A stretch of DNA of 64,000 nt from Rhodobacterales bacterium HTCC2255 (lineage in GTDB: Bacteria > Pseudomonadota > Alphaproteobacteria > Rhodobacterales > Rhodobacteraceae). Below the pieces are notes generated by a model that saw only the letters and a program-made list of their open reading frames with translations, ran no database searches and was not told the DNA's origin. A program made the translations under genes and the position numbers. This document shows positions 25,891-35,600 of the stretch, piece by piece (positions within the stretch are counted from its first letter, which is position 1; the number at the start of each line of letters is the position of its first letter). The stretch spans positions 1,879,161-1,943,160 of the forward strand of contig DS022282.1 in NCBI GenBank assembly GCA_000153745.1, given 5' to 3'.

Positions 25891-27207
25891 ATGAAAACTA
25901 CACGTTTTGCACCGAGTCCAACAGGATATATCCATGTTGGAAATTTACGTACTGCATTATTTAATTATTTAATTGCACGCAAAAGTGGGGGTGAATTTAT
26001 TCTCAGATTAGACGATACAGATCCGGTACGTTCTACTGAGGAATATGCAGATTCTATCAAAGAAGACTTAACTTGGCTTGGTCTGCATTGGGACAGAGTT
26101 GAAAAGCAATCAGATAGAGTAGATCATTATAAAGCCAATGCTGAACTATTACGTAATACTGGCCGTCTTTATGAATGTTTTGAAACTCCTATTGAGCTTG
26201 ATTTAAAACGTAAAAAGCAACTAAATATGGGAAAGCCACCTGTCTATGACCGATCGGCTTTATCAATGTCCAAGTCGGAAATTCAAGAATTAAGATTAAA
26301 TCGAGAAAGCCATTGGAGATTTAAGCTAGATTTAGAACGAATAAATTGGAAAGATGGTATCTTAGGTGATTTGTCCATTGATGCTGCATCTGTCTCTGAT
26401 CCAGTTTTAATCCGTGGAGATGGCCAATTTCTTTATACGTTGGCATCTGTTTGTGATGATGTTGATTTCGGAATTACAAATGTTGTTCGGGGATCTGACC
26501 ATGTTACAAATACAGCTACACAGATTCAAATAATAGAATCTTTGGGCGGTAATGTGCCACATTTTTCACATCATTCATTATTAACTGGGTCTAAAGGTGA
26601 GCCTTTATCAAAAAGGTTAGGTACTTTGTCTTTGAGGGATTTACGGGCGAATGGGTTAGAGGCAATGGCAATATTATCTTACATGTCTCGTTTAGGCTCA
26701 TCTGAAGCAATAGAATTATTTGATAACATTGATGATTTGGCAGAAAATTTTGATATTTCAAATTTTGGGGCTCAACCAACAAAATTTGATTTAACTGATA
26801 TATTACCACTTTCAAAAAAGTATATTTCTGGTTTGGATTTTTCTGAAGTGTATGACAATTTAAAAGCATCAGGAGTTCCTTCTGACATTGCGCCAAACTT
26901 TTGGTTGATAGTACGTGAAAATATTAGCACTCGAGCTGAAATCAAACACTGGTGGAGTATCTGTTCTGAGGGTGTGACACCAGTAATTGATAAAGAAGAT
27001 ATTCAGTTTATTGAAATAGCGAAATCATTGTTACCAGTAGGAAATTTTGATGAAAATACTTGGAAAAATTGGACATCTGAAATTAAAGCAATAACTGGTA
27101 GAAAAGGAAAAACACTTTTTATGCCACTACGTAAAGCTTTGACTGGAATGGAACATGGGCCTGATATGTCAAGATTATTACCATTGCTTCAAAAAATAAA
27201 CATATAA
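25891..27207 (+). CDS. gltX: Glutamate--tRNA ligase
   Basis: This class I synthetase of 438 aa is on the short side for GluRS. It has the HIGH-equivalent SPTGYIHVGNLRTAL at about residues 8-22 and the KMSKS-equivalent PLSKRLGTLSLRDL near residue 242. The SKR form fits the second GluRS type found in many alphaproteobacteria. It may charge tRNA-Glu, tRNA-Gln or both; a tRNA-Gln(UUG) lies in this window. ATG 25891 is preferred (AGAGA ahead); an upstream in-frame TTG 25837 adds 18 unconserved residues. It converges with the transporter permease. Confidence 0.93.
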   Translation: MKTTRFAPSPTGYIHVGNLRTALFNYLIARKSGGEFILRLDDTDPVRSTEEYADSIKEDLTWLGLHWDRVEKQSDRVDHYKANAELLRNTGRLYECFETPIELDLKRKKQLNMGKPPVYDRSALSMSKSEIQELRLNRESHWRFKLDLERINWKDGILGDLSIDAASVSDPVLIRGDGQFLYTLASVCDDVDFGITNVVRGSDHVTNTATQIQIIESLGGNVPHFSHHSLLTGSKGEPLSKRLGTLSLRDLRANGLEAMAILSYMSRLGSSEAIELFDNIDDLAENFDISNFGAQPTKFDLTDILPLSKKYISGLDFSEVYDNLKASGVPSDIAPNFWLIVRENISTRAEIKHWWSICSEGVTPVIDKEDIQFIEIAKSLLPVGNFDENTWKNWTSEIKAITGRKGKTLFMPLRKALTGMEHGPDMSRLLPLLQKINI

Positions 27208-27225
27208 GCATCAGAATATTATTCG

Positions 27226-27255
27226 TGCCCACCTCCTAGATCAAGAAGATGGGCA
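27226..27255. terminator. Candidate bidirectional terminator between gltX and the permease gene
   Basis: An imperfect 12-bp stem (TGCCCA with TGGGCA, continued through two C-A mismatches) and a 6-nt loop fill the gap between convergent stops at 27207 and 27265. The flank on the plus strand (ATTATTAG) is only moderately T-rich and there is no real U-tract. Position argues for a terminator; sequence quality does not settle it. Confidence 0.4.
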
Positions 27256-27264
27256 ATTATTAGT

Positions 27265-28653
27265 TTAACCTCTACCTTTCCAAGGAATAAGGCGATTTTC
27301 GGCTTTACGCATTAAAACTTCGATTGCAAAACCTATTATCCCGATAATGATAATCCCAATGATTACGATATCTGTTAATTGAAATTTAGACGCTGCTATA
27401 ATCATTTTACCAGCGCCTTTTTCTGCTGCAACAAGCTCAGCTGCAACAACTGTGCCCCAACAAACTCCCATAGCAACGCGAGCTCCAGTGAAAATTTCAG
27501 GAAGTGAATTTGGTAATATTACTTTAAGTAATAATTGCCTCTTTGTTGCCCCTAGTGAATATGCTGCATGAACTTTTGATATATTAACACCAGAAACCCC
27601 AGCCCTAGCAGCAATAGTCATAATCCAAAGTGCAGCAAGGAATAAAAGACTAATTTTACCTTGTTCACCAATTCCAAACCAAATGATAATCAACGGTATT
27701 AACGCAAGTGGTGGAACTGGGCGCATGAATTCTACAATTGGATCAAACCACCCTCGGAACCAGTTTGAAAGACCCATCGCAAATCCAAGTGGAATACCAA
27801 ATAGGCACCCTAAGGCAAAACCTAAAACAACTCTGATTAGTGACCAGAATACATTTTCCCAAAGGCCAACATTTGTGTAGCCTTCTTTATTTAATTTGAT
27901 GAAACTTTTCCAAACATCTTCTGGAGCTGGCAGATATAGTGCTTCCATTGTCATGCCTGGATATGGACGAATTTGCATACTACCTTTTGATGTTAACAAT
28001 ACTTCACCATTACCAAAACTGACTATTTCATTTTTAGATATTGGTACGCCATTAATTTCTATAATCTTAAACCCATCTGTTTCTTTTGCACCAATCTTTT
28101 TTGCAGAAAGAAGTGCTGTTCGTCTTTCTCGAACTTTAAGTGCACTATTTTTTGCAAAACCTGATGCAGAATTATCTGCCTTTTCTAATTTTGGTTTATC
28201 ATCGAAGGTGTGTACTAATAAATTTACTTTTCCCTTATCTTTTTTACCGTAGCTGTCTACCGCAGTATACTCAAAGCTAGTTTGCCCTAGAAATGGTGCG
28301 GGAAGTTGTATCGGGCCTAACAGACTTGACCCTGTGGCTAGCCCCCAGAAAAAGAATATTGCCACAACCGAAGCGACTGAAGCAAATCTGTTTGCCACAA
28401 CAGCACTTTCATCACCAAATGTAACTGTTTTTAGACTTGTATAGCCTTTAGCTTTATTGCGGCTATCAATAAAAAATTTATGTGCTACCCAACTTGCAGC
28501 GCTGAATACCATATAGATAAGAAAAATTATAGCAATTCCGAGGATCATCCAAAAAGTTGTTGATAGTAGACTGGCAACTTCACTTCCTTCAGGCATATTA
28601 AACCAAAAGAAATCACTTACTGATGCAGGGATGGGTGTAATTGAATTTATCAT
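27265..28653 (-). CDS. Taurine/sulfonate/nitrate-type ABC transporter permease with extra N-terminal periplasmic domain
   Basis: This inner-membrane permease of the TauC/SsuC/NrtB type is 462 aa, whereas the family usually has about 250-280. The permease core is at about residues 255-455, with the EAA loop (GATKRQLLLKVILPNSLPEI). The extra N-terminal part has one hydrophobic segment (MILGIAIIFLIYMVFSAA), a second (SVVAIFFFWGLATG), and about 130 residues that should face the periplasm. The latter start FEYTAVDSYGKKDKGKVNL and include FKIIEINGVPISKNEIVSFG. I do not recognise that domain. It follows the ATPase gene after a 1-nt gap. The substrate is not proven. Confidence 0.85.
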   Translation of the reverse strand: MINSITPIPASVSDFFWFNMPEGSEVASLLSTTFWMILGIAIIFLIYMVFSAASWVAHKFFIDSRNKAKGYTSLKTVTFGDESAVVANRFASVASVVAIFFFWGLATGSSLLGPIQLPAPFLGQTSFEYTAVDSYGKKDKGKVNLLVHTFDDKPKLEKADNSASGFAKNSALKVRERRTALLSAKKIGAKETDGFKIIEINGVPISKNEIVSFGNGEVLLTSKGSMQIRPYPGMTMEALYLPAPEDVWKSFIKLNKEGYTNVGLWENVFWSLIRVVLGFALGCLFGIPLGFAMGLSNWFRGWFDPIVEFMRPVPPLALIPLIIIWFGIGEQGKISLLFLAALWIMTIAARAGVSGVNISKVHAAYSLGATKRQLLLKVILPNSLPEIFTGARVAMGVCWGTVVAAELVAAEKGAGKMIIAASKFQLTDIVIIGIIIIGIIGFAIEVLMRKAENRLIPWKGRG

Positions 28654-28654
28654 A

Positions 28655-29455
28655 TTAGTTTTCCGCTCTTCCCATAATTTCTTCTTCCATGTTCCAAATC
28701 ATATTGAGTATTTCGTCTCTAGTAGGACCAAACTTTTTATGCCGTTTCACTTCACGCAAATCAGCTCCAACACCCAATTCAGCAAATGGAAGATTATATT
28801 CTTTGTGTATTCTACCTGGACGTGGAGCCATTACTATCAATCGTTCGCCTAATAATAATGCCTCTTCCACAGAGTGTGTAATTAAGATGATGGTTTTTCC
28901 CGTTTTCTTCCAAATATCTAAAACTAATGATTGCATCTTTTCTCTAGTTAATGCGTCAAGTGCTCCTAGTGGCTCATCCATTAAAATTACGTCAGGATCA
29001 TTTGCTAGGCAACGGGCCAAAGCTACACGCTGTTGCATGCCTCCAGACATTTCGTAAATCATTTTATCTGCAAAGTCTTTTAGGCCCACAATATCTAAAA
29101 GCTCTGTTACTTTTTTATCAATTTCTAACTGTGGAGTACCTTTCATTTTAGGGCCAAAACCAATATTTTTTGAAACGTTCATCCACTCAAACAATGCACC
29201 TTGCTGGAATACCATCCCTCTCTCAGAACTAGGTTTTTTTACAAGCTCTCCGTTGAGCTCAATAATACCATCAGTTGGTGCTAAAAATCCGGCAAGGATA
29301 TTTAACAAGGTCGTTTTACCGCAACCTGAAGGGCCTAAAACAGAAACTAGTTCGCCTTTTTGGATGTTGAGATTGATGTTTTTTAAAGCTTCCACAGAAC
29401 CACCATTTGGTAGTTCAAAAGTCATTGAAACATCATTTATATTCAAGCCTGACAT
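28655..29455 (-). CDS. ABC transporter ATP-binding protein, TauB/SsuB type
   Basis: This 266-aa cytosolic ATPase powers the adjacent permease. Walker A is GPSGCGKTT, the signature is MSGGMQQRVALAR, Walker B is VILMDEPLGALD and the switch histidine is in ILITHSVEEAL. The C-terminal tail is short, as in TauB/SsuB. I prefer ATG 29455 (TGGA 7 nt ahead) over ATG 29467, which lies right after the terminator hairpin with no ribosome site. The gene lies between the binding-protein gene and the permease gene, all on the minus strand. Confidence 0.9.
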   Translation of the reverse strand: MSGLNINDVSMTFELPNGGSVEALKNINLNIQKGELVSVLGPSGCGKTTLLNILAGFLAPTDGIIELNGELVKKPSSERGMVFQQGALFEWMNVSKNIGFGPKMKGTPQLEIDKKVTELLDIVGLKDFADKMIYEMSGGMQQRVALARCLANDPDVILMDEPLGALDALTREKMQSLVLDIWKKTGKTIILITHSVEEALLLGERLIVMAPRPGRIHKEYNLPFAELGVGADLREVKRHKKFGPTRDEILNMIWNMEEEIMGRAEN

Positions 29456-29480
29456 GAATGAGTCCATAAATAAAATTTGT

Positions 29481-29511
29481 AAAAAAGGCGTGACAAATTA
29501 CTTGTCACGCC
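29481..29511 (-). terminator. Strong intrinsic terminator between binding-protein and ATPase genes
   Basis: On the minus strand, GGCGTGACAA pairs perfectly with TTGTCACGCC around a 5-nt loop (29511-29487), followed by six Ts (29486-29481). It sits inside the transporter operon, just after the binding-protein stop. It probably trims transcription so that the binding protein is made in excess over the membrane parts, as is common in ABC operons. Confidence 0.88.
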
Positions 29512-29525
29512 AAAAGTATTTTCAA

Positions 29526-30512
29526 TTATTTAGCTGCTGCAGCTAAATATGTTGTGTTAACTAAAGCATCATAATCATCTAGTGCTGTAATTTTACCAGC
29601 AGCTTCTAGAGCCAAAGCTTGACGCTTTAAATCGCCTGCAAGCCATTTACCCATCCATTGATCAGAAAGCTGTGTTTCAGCTGACATAAATGCCATAACG
29701 GCCAAGATTGCTTTTGTACCTTCCATGTCCATTCCTGCTTCGATGGAAATAGCTTCGTACATAGGCTCTGGATTTTCAGCATACATTGTGTTCATTTCTG
29801 ATGTTACTTTCAAGAATGTAGTAACCACATCAGCATTTGCTTCAGCAAAAGAACTTGGAGTTGATGTTACATCGTAAATAACTCCTGAAACTGCTTCTTT
29901 AGCTGGACCAGACAATAATACGTTGCCGTGCTCTTTCATGCGACGTAAAGGGCCGCCCCAACCACAGACCATGTCAAATTCACCAGAAGCAAAAGCAGCT
30001 GCTGAGTCAACTGGTGTCATGTCAACAATTTTAAAGTCACTCTCAGCAAGACCAAAGTGGCCAATTTGAGCTAAGAAATCTGAATGTGCTGCAGTACCAA
30101 TTGGTAATGCTACCTGCTTACCTTTTAGTTCATCTGTATTATCAGCGTCGATTTCAAGTGATGAACGAACAACGCAGTTGTTGTTGTCAGAGTATGTTTC
30201 AGCAATATCAATAACTTGCAGATCTTGACCGGCAGCAGTCGCAACTAAGAAAGGTGTTACACCTTGTGAATATGAAATATGAACATCGCCAGATGCCATT
30301 GCAGCTGACATCGCAGTACCTGCATCAAAAGAGACCCACTTTACAGGGATACCTAGTGCTTCATCATATAATTTATTGTGCTGAGCGTATTGGTTGGCAG
30401 TTGGCCATTCCATAAAGTAACCAACAACTAACTCGTCTAAAGCTACTGCTGATGTACCTGTAGTTGCTGCTAAAGCAACTGCCATGGCAGTGAGTGTTTT
30501 TGTAATCTTCAT
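29526..30512 (-). CDS. Periplasmic substrate-binding protein, taurine/sulfonate ABC family
   Basis: This 328-aa solute-binding protein of the TauA/SsuA type has a clear signal peptide (KITKTLTAMAVALAATTGTSAVA), cleaved near residue 24. Conserved parts include VVGYFMEWPTANQYA at the start of lobe 1, SYSQGVTPFLVATAAGQDL and KGKQVALPIGTAAHSDF. It delivers the ligand to the permease and ATPase encoded just downstream. Taurine is the likeliest ligand by resemblance, but no taurine catabolic gene (tpa, xsc, tauD) is nearby, so other sulfonates, nitrate or amines remain possible. A GGGAG site precedes the ATG. Confidence 0.87.
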   Translation of the reverse strand: MKITKTLTAMAVALAATTGTSAVALDELVVGYFMEWPTANQYAQHNKLYDEALGIPVKWVSFDAGTAMSAAMASGDVHISYSQGVTPFLVATAAGQDLQVIDIAETYSDNNNCVVRSSLEIDADNTDELKGKQVALPIGTAAHSDFLAQIGHFGLAESDFKIVDMTPVDSAAAFASGEFDMVCGWGGPLRRMKEHGNVLLSGPAKEAVSGVIYDVTSTPSSFAEANADVVTTFLKVTSEMNTMYAENPEPMYEAISIEAGMDMEGTKAILAVMAFMSAETQLSDQWMGKWLAGDLKRQALALEAAGKITALDDYDALVNTTYLAAAAK

Positions 30513-30757
30513 ATTACGATCTCCCGTTTTGTTACAAATCTATCGCTTATTGCGATTTTTCTAGTTTCGATGCTTTAACAACGAATCCGAAGGCTAGATT
30601 GCACCATTAACCCAATAATGACAAAGATAATTATTTGTAGGATAATTTTGGGCTTTATTGCGCGACGAAAATGCATAGAAATACGACAAATTTCGTTTTT
30701 TGACTATTCATTATGCATTTAATTAAAACAATTAAGATTTGATTGCGCTAACAATTT

Positions 30758-32536
30758 TTATGCCCAAAGCATTTCTGGAGAAATTGATTCTACAGCTTCA
30801 CCACCATTTTTTATTATTTCGGAGTATTTATGGATATTGGGCAAACAATGCGAAGTATAAATACGATTATATGTAAGCTTTGCCTCAAGAAAATCATTAT
30901 TCCAATTGGAACTATTTTTTTGTTTAAATGCCGCATCAGCAGATCTAAGTGTCATCCATCCACCACATAATGTACCCATCATCATTAATAGAGGAACGGA
31001 TATTGCACTCAATTCTCGCAATAATTCTTTATTATCTAGAATGTATTGGATACATTCCTTGACTGAATAAGTAGCCTCAAGTAACTTTTTTGAACTGAAA
31101 TTCAAGCTGGCATATGATTGATTTACACTCTCAGCATCTTTAATAATCTCGTTAATTAGTTCTAATATGTTTGCTGCTTCATCACGAAGTATTTTCCTAT
31201 GCAATAAATCATTTGCTTGTATAGCTGTTGTTCCTTCGTAAATTGTTAAAATACGAGCATCTCTGTAATGCTGGGCAGCACCAGTCTCTTCAATAAATCC
31301 CATTCCGCCATGAACTTGAATTCCATCTGATGTAATAGAGATAGATCTTTCTGTTAGCCAACCTTTCATAATTGGTATCATTAACTCTGATCTTGAAGAC
31401 CAGAAACCATTGTTATCAAGATTAGTTTTTGCAAGATCAATTGCTGCTGCTGTATAAATTGTAATACCTCTCATAGCTTCAATTTCTGATCGCATTGATG
31501 CCAAAAGTCTCATTACATCTGGGTGATGATGAATTGTGTCGCCTTCTTTTCGTTCCAAAGGTATGCCTTGTATCCGCTCTGCTGCATAGGACTTTGCTTG
31601 ATGAAATGCTCGATTTGAAATTGATAAGCCTTGAAGGCCTACTGCGAAGCGTGCATCATTCATCATTGCAAACATGATTGATAAACCTTGATTTTCTTGT
31701 CCAACTAAAAAACCTATTGCGCCTTCATTTTCACCAAACTGCAAAACTGTCGTGGGAGATCCATTTATTCCTAGTTTATGTTCAATGGATAAACATTTTA
31801 CATCATTTTTTACTCCCAGCGTCCCATCAGAATTTACTAAAAACTTTGGTACAATAAAAAGTGAGATACCTTTTATTCCTGCTGGAGCTCCTTCAATGCG
31901 AGCAAGAACAAGATGAATAATATTTTCTGACATGTCGTGTTCACCATAAGTGATGTAAATTTTCTGTCCTTTAATACGATAATGATCACCTTCTGAAAGT
32001 GCTGTAGATTTTAAAGAACCTAAATCTGTACCGGCGTGGGGCTCGGTTAAATTCATTGTTCCTGTCCATGAGCCATCTATTAATTTTGGTAGGTAAGTTT
32101 GTTTTTGTTGTGGGTCTCCATATTTTTCCAATGCATGGATTTGTCCTTGGCTCAACAGGTGACATAATGAAAATGACATGTTTGCAGAATGCCACATCTC
32201 TGCAGTAGAAGCAGAAATCATTTTTGATAGATTTTGACCACCAAACTCTTCACAGCCTTCGATTGAACACCAACCTGCTTCACTCATTTCTTTGTATGCT
32301 TCTTTAAATCCTGGTGGAGTTTGTACTGTATTATCTGCGTGCCATGTACAGCCTTGTTTATCTCCTAAATGATTCAAGGGTGCTATCACGTCACGTGCAA
32401 ACTTTGCTGCTTCAGATAAAACTACATCAACTGTATCATTTGAAATATCATGAATTTCAGAAACAAGTTTATGTATTTCTGGACTAAGTGCATGCTGAAT
32501 GGCAAATCTAAGATCATTTTCTGATGCATCAAACAT
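30758..32536 (-). CDS. Long acyl-CoA dehydrogenase, DmdC-like
   Basis: This 592-aa FAD enzyme oxidises an acyl-CoA to the enoyl-CoA. It has the N-terminal, middle (MNLTEPHAGTDLGSLKSTA) and C-terminal domains of the acyl-CoA dehydrogenase family, with the catalytic Glu region as TIYEGTTAIQAND near residue 433. A further C-terminal region, with GWMTLRSADAAFKQ near 550, fits the roughly 590-600 aa subgroup that includes 3-methylmercaptopropionyl-CoA dehydrogenase (DmdC). Many members of that subgroup have other substrates, so DMSP use is only suggested. It is a single gene transcribed toward the sulfonate-type transporter. Confidence 0.85.
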   Translation of the reverse strand: MFDASENDLRFAIQHALSPEIHKLVSEIHDISNDTVDVVLSEAAKFARDVIAPLNHLGDKQGCTWHADNTVQTPPGFKEAYKEMSEAGWCSIEGCEEFGGQNLSKMISASTAEMWHSANMSFSLCHLLSQGQIHALEKYGDPQQKQTYLPKLIDGSWTGTMNLTEPHAGTDLGSLKSTALSEGDHYRIKGQKIYITYGEHDMSENIIHLVLARIEGAPAGIKGISLFIVPKFLVNSDGTLGVKNDVKCLSIEHKLGINGSPTTVLQFGENEGAIGFLVGQENQGLSIMFAMMNDARFAVGLQGLSISNRAFHQAKSYAAERIQGIPLERKEGDTIHHHPDVMRLLASMRSEIEAMRGITIYTAAAIDLAKTNLDNNGFWSSRSELMIPIMKGWLTERSISITSDGIQVHGGMGFIEETGAAQHYRDARILTIYEGTTAIQANDLLHRKILRDEAANILELINEIIKDAESVNQSYASLNFSSKKLLEATYSVKECIQYILDNKELLRELSAISVPLLMMMGTLCGGWMTLRSADAAFKQKNSSNWNNDFLEAKLTYNRIYTSHCLPNIHKYSEIIKNGGEAVESISPEMLWA

Positions 32537-32680
32537 TTTGATTCCTTATCATTTTTTTATTTTTAACACTTGGTTAATTTGAATACATTAAAGACGTTAG
32601 GTCACGAGTAGCAAAATATTGAGATTTAAATCATTAATACTTTCAATTTATTCTCGTTTCTTGTTCCGGCAAGTGATCGT

Positions 32681-35600
32681 ATGATGTATTGTAAAAGAAT
32701 GACAACTTTGAATCGATTCATACATTTGCGGTTACACTCTGCTTACTCTCTTTTAGAAGGCGCAATGCATGTAAAGAAATTACCAAGTGCAGTAATAAAA
32801 GAGCAAATGCCAGCGGTCGCTTTGACTGATACTAATAATATGTTTGGTGCTTTAGAATTCTCAGAGATAGCTTCTATTGAGGGTGTGCAGCCAATAGTTG
32901 GGTGTCAGATGAATTTAGCATACATGACTGCTGATAATCCACGAGATAGAAATCCTCTACCATTACCAATTGTTCTATTGGCTCAATCAGAGATTGGTTA
33001 TCTCAATTTGATGAAGTTAAGTTCTTGTTTATTTTTGGAATCAGGAGATGAGCCGGCTCACATTACAACCACGCAGTTGCAAAAATATAATGATGGGTTA
33101 ATTTGCCTTACTGGTGGTGCATTAGGTCCAGTCGGCCAACTGCTGCAAGATGGCCATATTGATAAAGCAAAAATTTTATTAAAACATCTTTCAGAGATTT
33201 TTCTTAACCGTACATACGTTGAAATTCAGCGACACGGAAGTGATGGGGAAAAATATACATTAGAAGAGCAAAAAACTGAAAAGTATTTTTTAGAAATGGC
33301 TTATTCTATGGAATTACCATTAGTGGCAACTAATGATGTTTATTTTCCAAATCGTGAAATGTACGCTGCGCATGATGCATTATTATGTATTTCTGAAGGT
33401 TCCTATGTTGATCAGCAAGATGGTAGGAGAAGACTTACCCCAGAACACTATTTTAAATCTTCAGGTGAGATGATTGAGTTATTTAAAGATTTACCTGAAG
33501 CCATAGATAACACAATAGAGATCGCAAAAAGATGTGCTTTTAAAGTATATAAGCGTGATCCAATATTGCCAAAATTTGCAGAAGATGAGGTGCAAGAACT
33601 TCGACGACAAGCTAACGAAGGTTTGAAAAAACGTTTGGAAGTAATTCAGCATGCCACAACTGTGGATGTTTATCAGGATCGTTTGAATTTTGAGTTAGAT
33701 ATAATCGAAGGAATGGGTTTTCCAGGCTATTTTTTGATAGTTGCAGATTTTATACGTTGGTCAAAATCAAATGATATTCCAGTTGGTCCAGGCCGTGGTT
33801 CAGGTGCGGGTTCATTAGTAGCATATGCATTAACAATTACTGATTTAGATCCACTTCGTTATTCTTTACTATTTGAAAGATTTTTAAATCCTGAGCGCGT
33901 ATCAATGCCAGATTTTGATATAGATTTTTGTATGGACCGGCGAGAAGAAGTTATCAGGTACGTGCAGGGAAAATATGGTCGAGACCGTGTAGGCCAAATA
34001 ATTACATTTGGAGGACTGCTTTCAAAAGCAGCAATCCGCGATGTTGGAAGAGTTCTGCAAATGCCATATGGTCAGGTGGATCGTTTATCTAAGTTAATAC
34101 CGGTTGAAGGTGTAAAACCAGTAAGTATTGAAAAGGCATTAGCAGAAGAACCACAACTAAGAGAGATGGCCAAATCAGAAGAAGTGGTTGATAGAATGCT
34201 TAAGTACGCTCAACAAGTCGAGGGCTTGTTAAGAAATGCTTCAACGCATGCTGCTGGAGTAGTTATTGCTGATAGGCCAATAGATGAACTTGTTCCGTTA
34301 TATCAAGATCCAAGATCAGATATGCCTGCAACACAATTTAATATGAAGTGGGTTGAACAGGCTGGCTTGGTTAAGTTTGATTTTTTAGGATTAAAAACTC
34401 TAACAGTAGTCAAAGGCGCGGTTGATTTAATACGTAAACGCGGCATCAATGTTAATATTGATGCCATTGATTTAGAAGACAAAGCCACATTTGATTTATA
34501 TGCAAGTGCTAAAACAGTTGCGGTATTCCAAGTTGAATCAAGTGGAATGATGGATGCTTTGAGACGTATGAAGCCAAATTGTATTGAAGACATTGTTGCT
34601 CTTGTGGCTTTATATCGACCAGGTCCGATGGAGAATATTCCACAATACTGTGACGTTAAAAATGGACGTGCAGACAGGGAATTAATGCATCCTTCTATTG
34701 ATCATTTATTAGAAGAGACACAAGGCATTATTGTTTATCAGGAACAGGTTATGCAAATTGCGCAAGAAATGGCTGGTTACTCACTTGGTGGAGCAGATTT
34801 ATTACGACGTGCGATGGGTAAAAAAATTCAAGCAGAAATGGATAAAGAACGCCCAAAATTTCTTGAAGGCGCATTTAATAATGGTGTTGAACCAAAAAAA
34901 GCTGAAGAGGTCTGGGATTTACTTGATAAATTTGCAAACTATGGGTTTAATAAATCACATGCTGCTGCTTATGCAGTGGTATCATATCAAACAGCTTGGC
35001 TTAAAGCAAATTACCCAGTCGAGTTTATGGCCTCAGTTATGAATTGTGATCTTCATTTAACAGACAAGCTGCATGTATATTTTGATGAAGTGAAGCGGTT
35101 AGGCATAGAAATCATTCCTCCATGTATAAATAGGTCTGAAGCTCTATTTAGTGTCAATGATGGTATGATAGCCTATGCGTTAGGTGGCTTAAAGAATGTT
35201 GGATCTGACGCAATGCGTTTATTTACCGATGCTCGCATAAATGGTGGATTATTCCTAGATTTAATTGATGTCGCTCGCAGGGTTGATCTTAGAAGAGTTG
35301 GAAAACGTCCTTTAGAAATGCTTATTCGGTCAGGAGCATTCGATCAATTAGATAGCAACCGAAAAAAAGTTTTTGAAAGTTTGGACGCTTTGGTTGGTTA
35401 TTCTTCTGCAACGCATGAAGAGATGAATTCATCTCAGGGGGGTCTTTTTGGCGATGCGGGTGAAGATTTACCAGCTCCTAGATTGCCAATGCCTGAAGAT
35501 TGGTTGCCAATTGAAAGATTAACTGAAGAACATAAAGCTATAGGATTCTATTTATCAGGTCACCCATTAGATGATTATATGGGTGCGTTGAAACGTAAAA

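Noticed and set aside
30513..30757. Possible riboswitch or sigma-54 promoter before the binding-protein gene
   Set aside because: I found only a 5-bp ATCGC/GCGAT hairpin and no recognisable riboswitch core or GG-N10-GC element.
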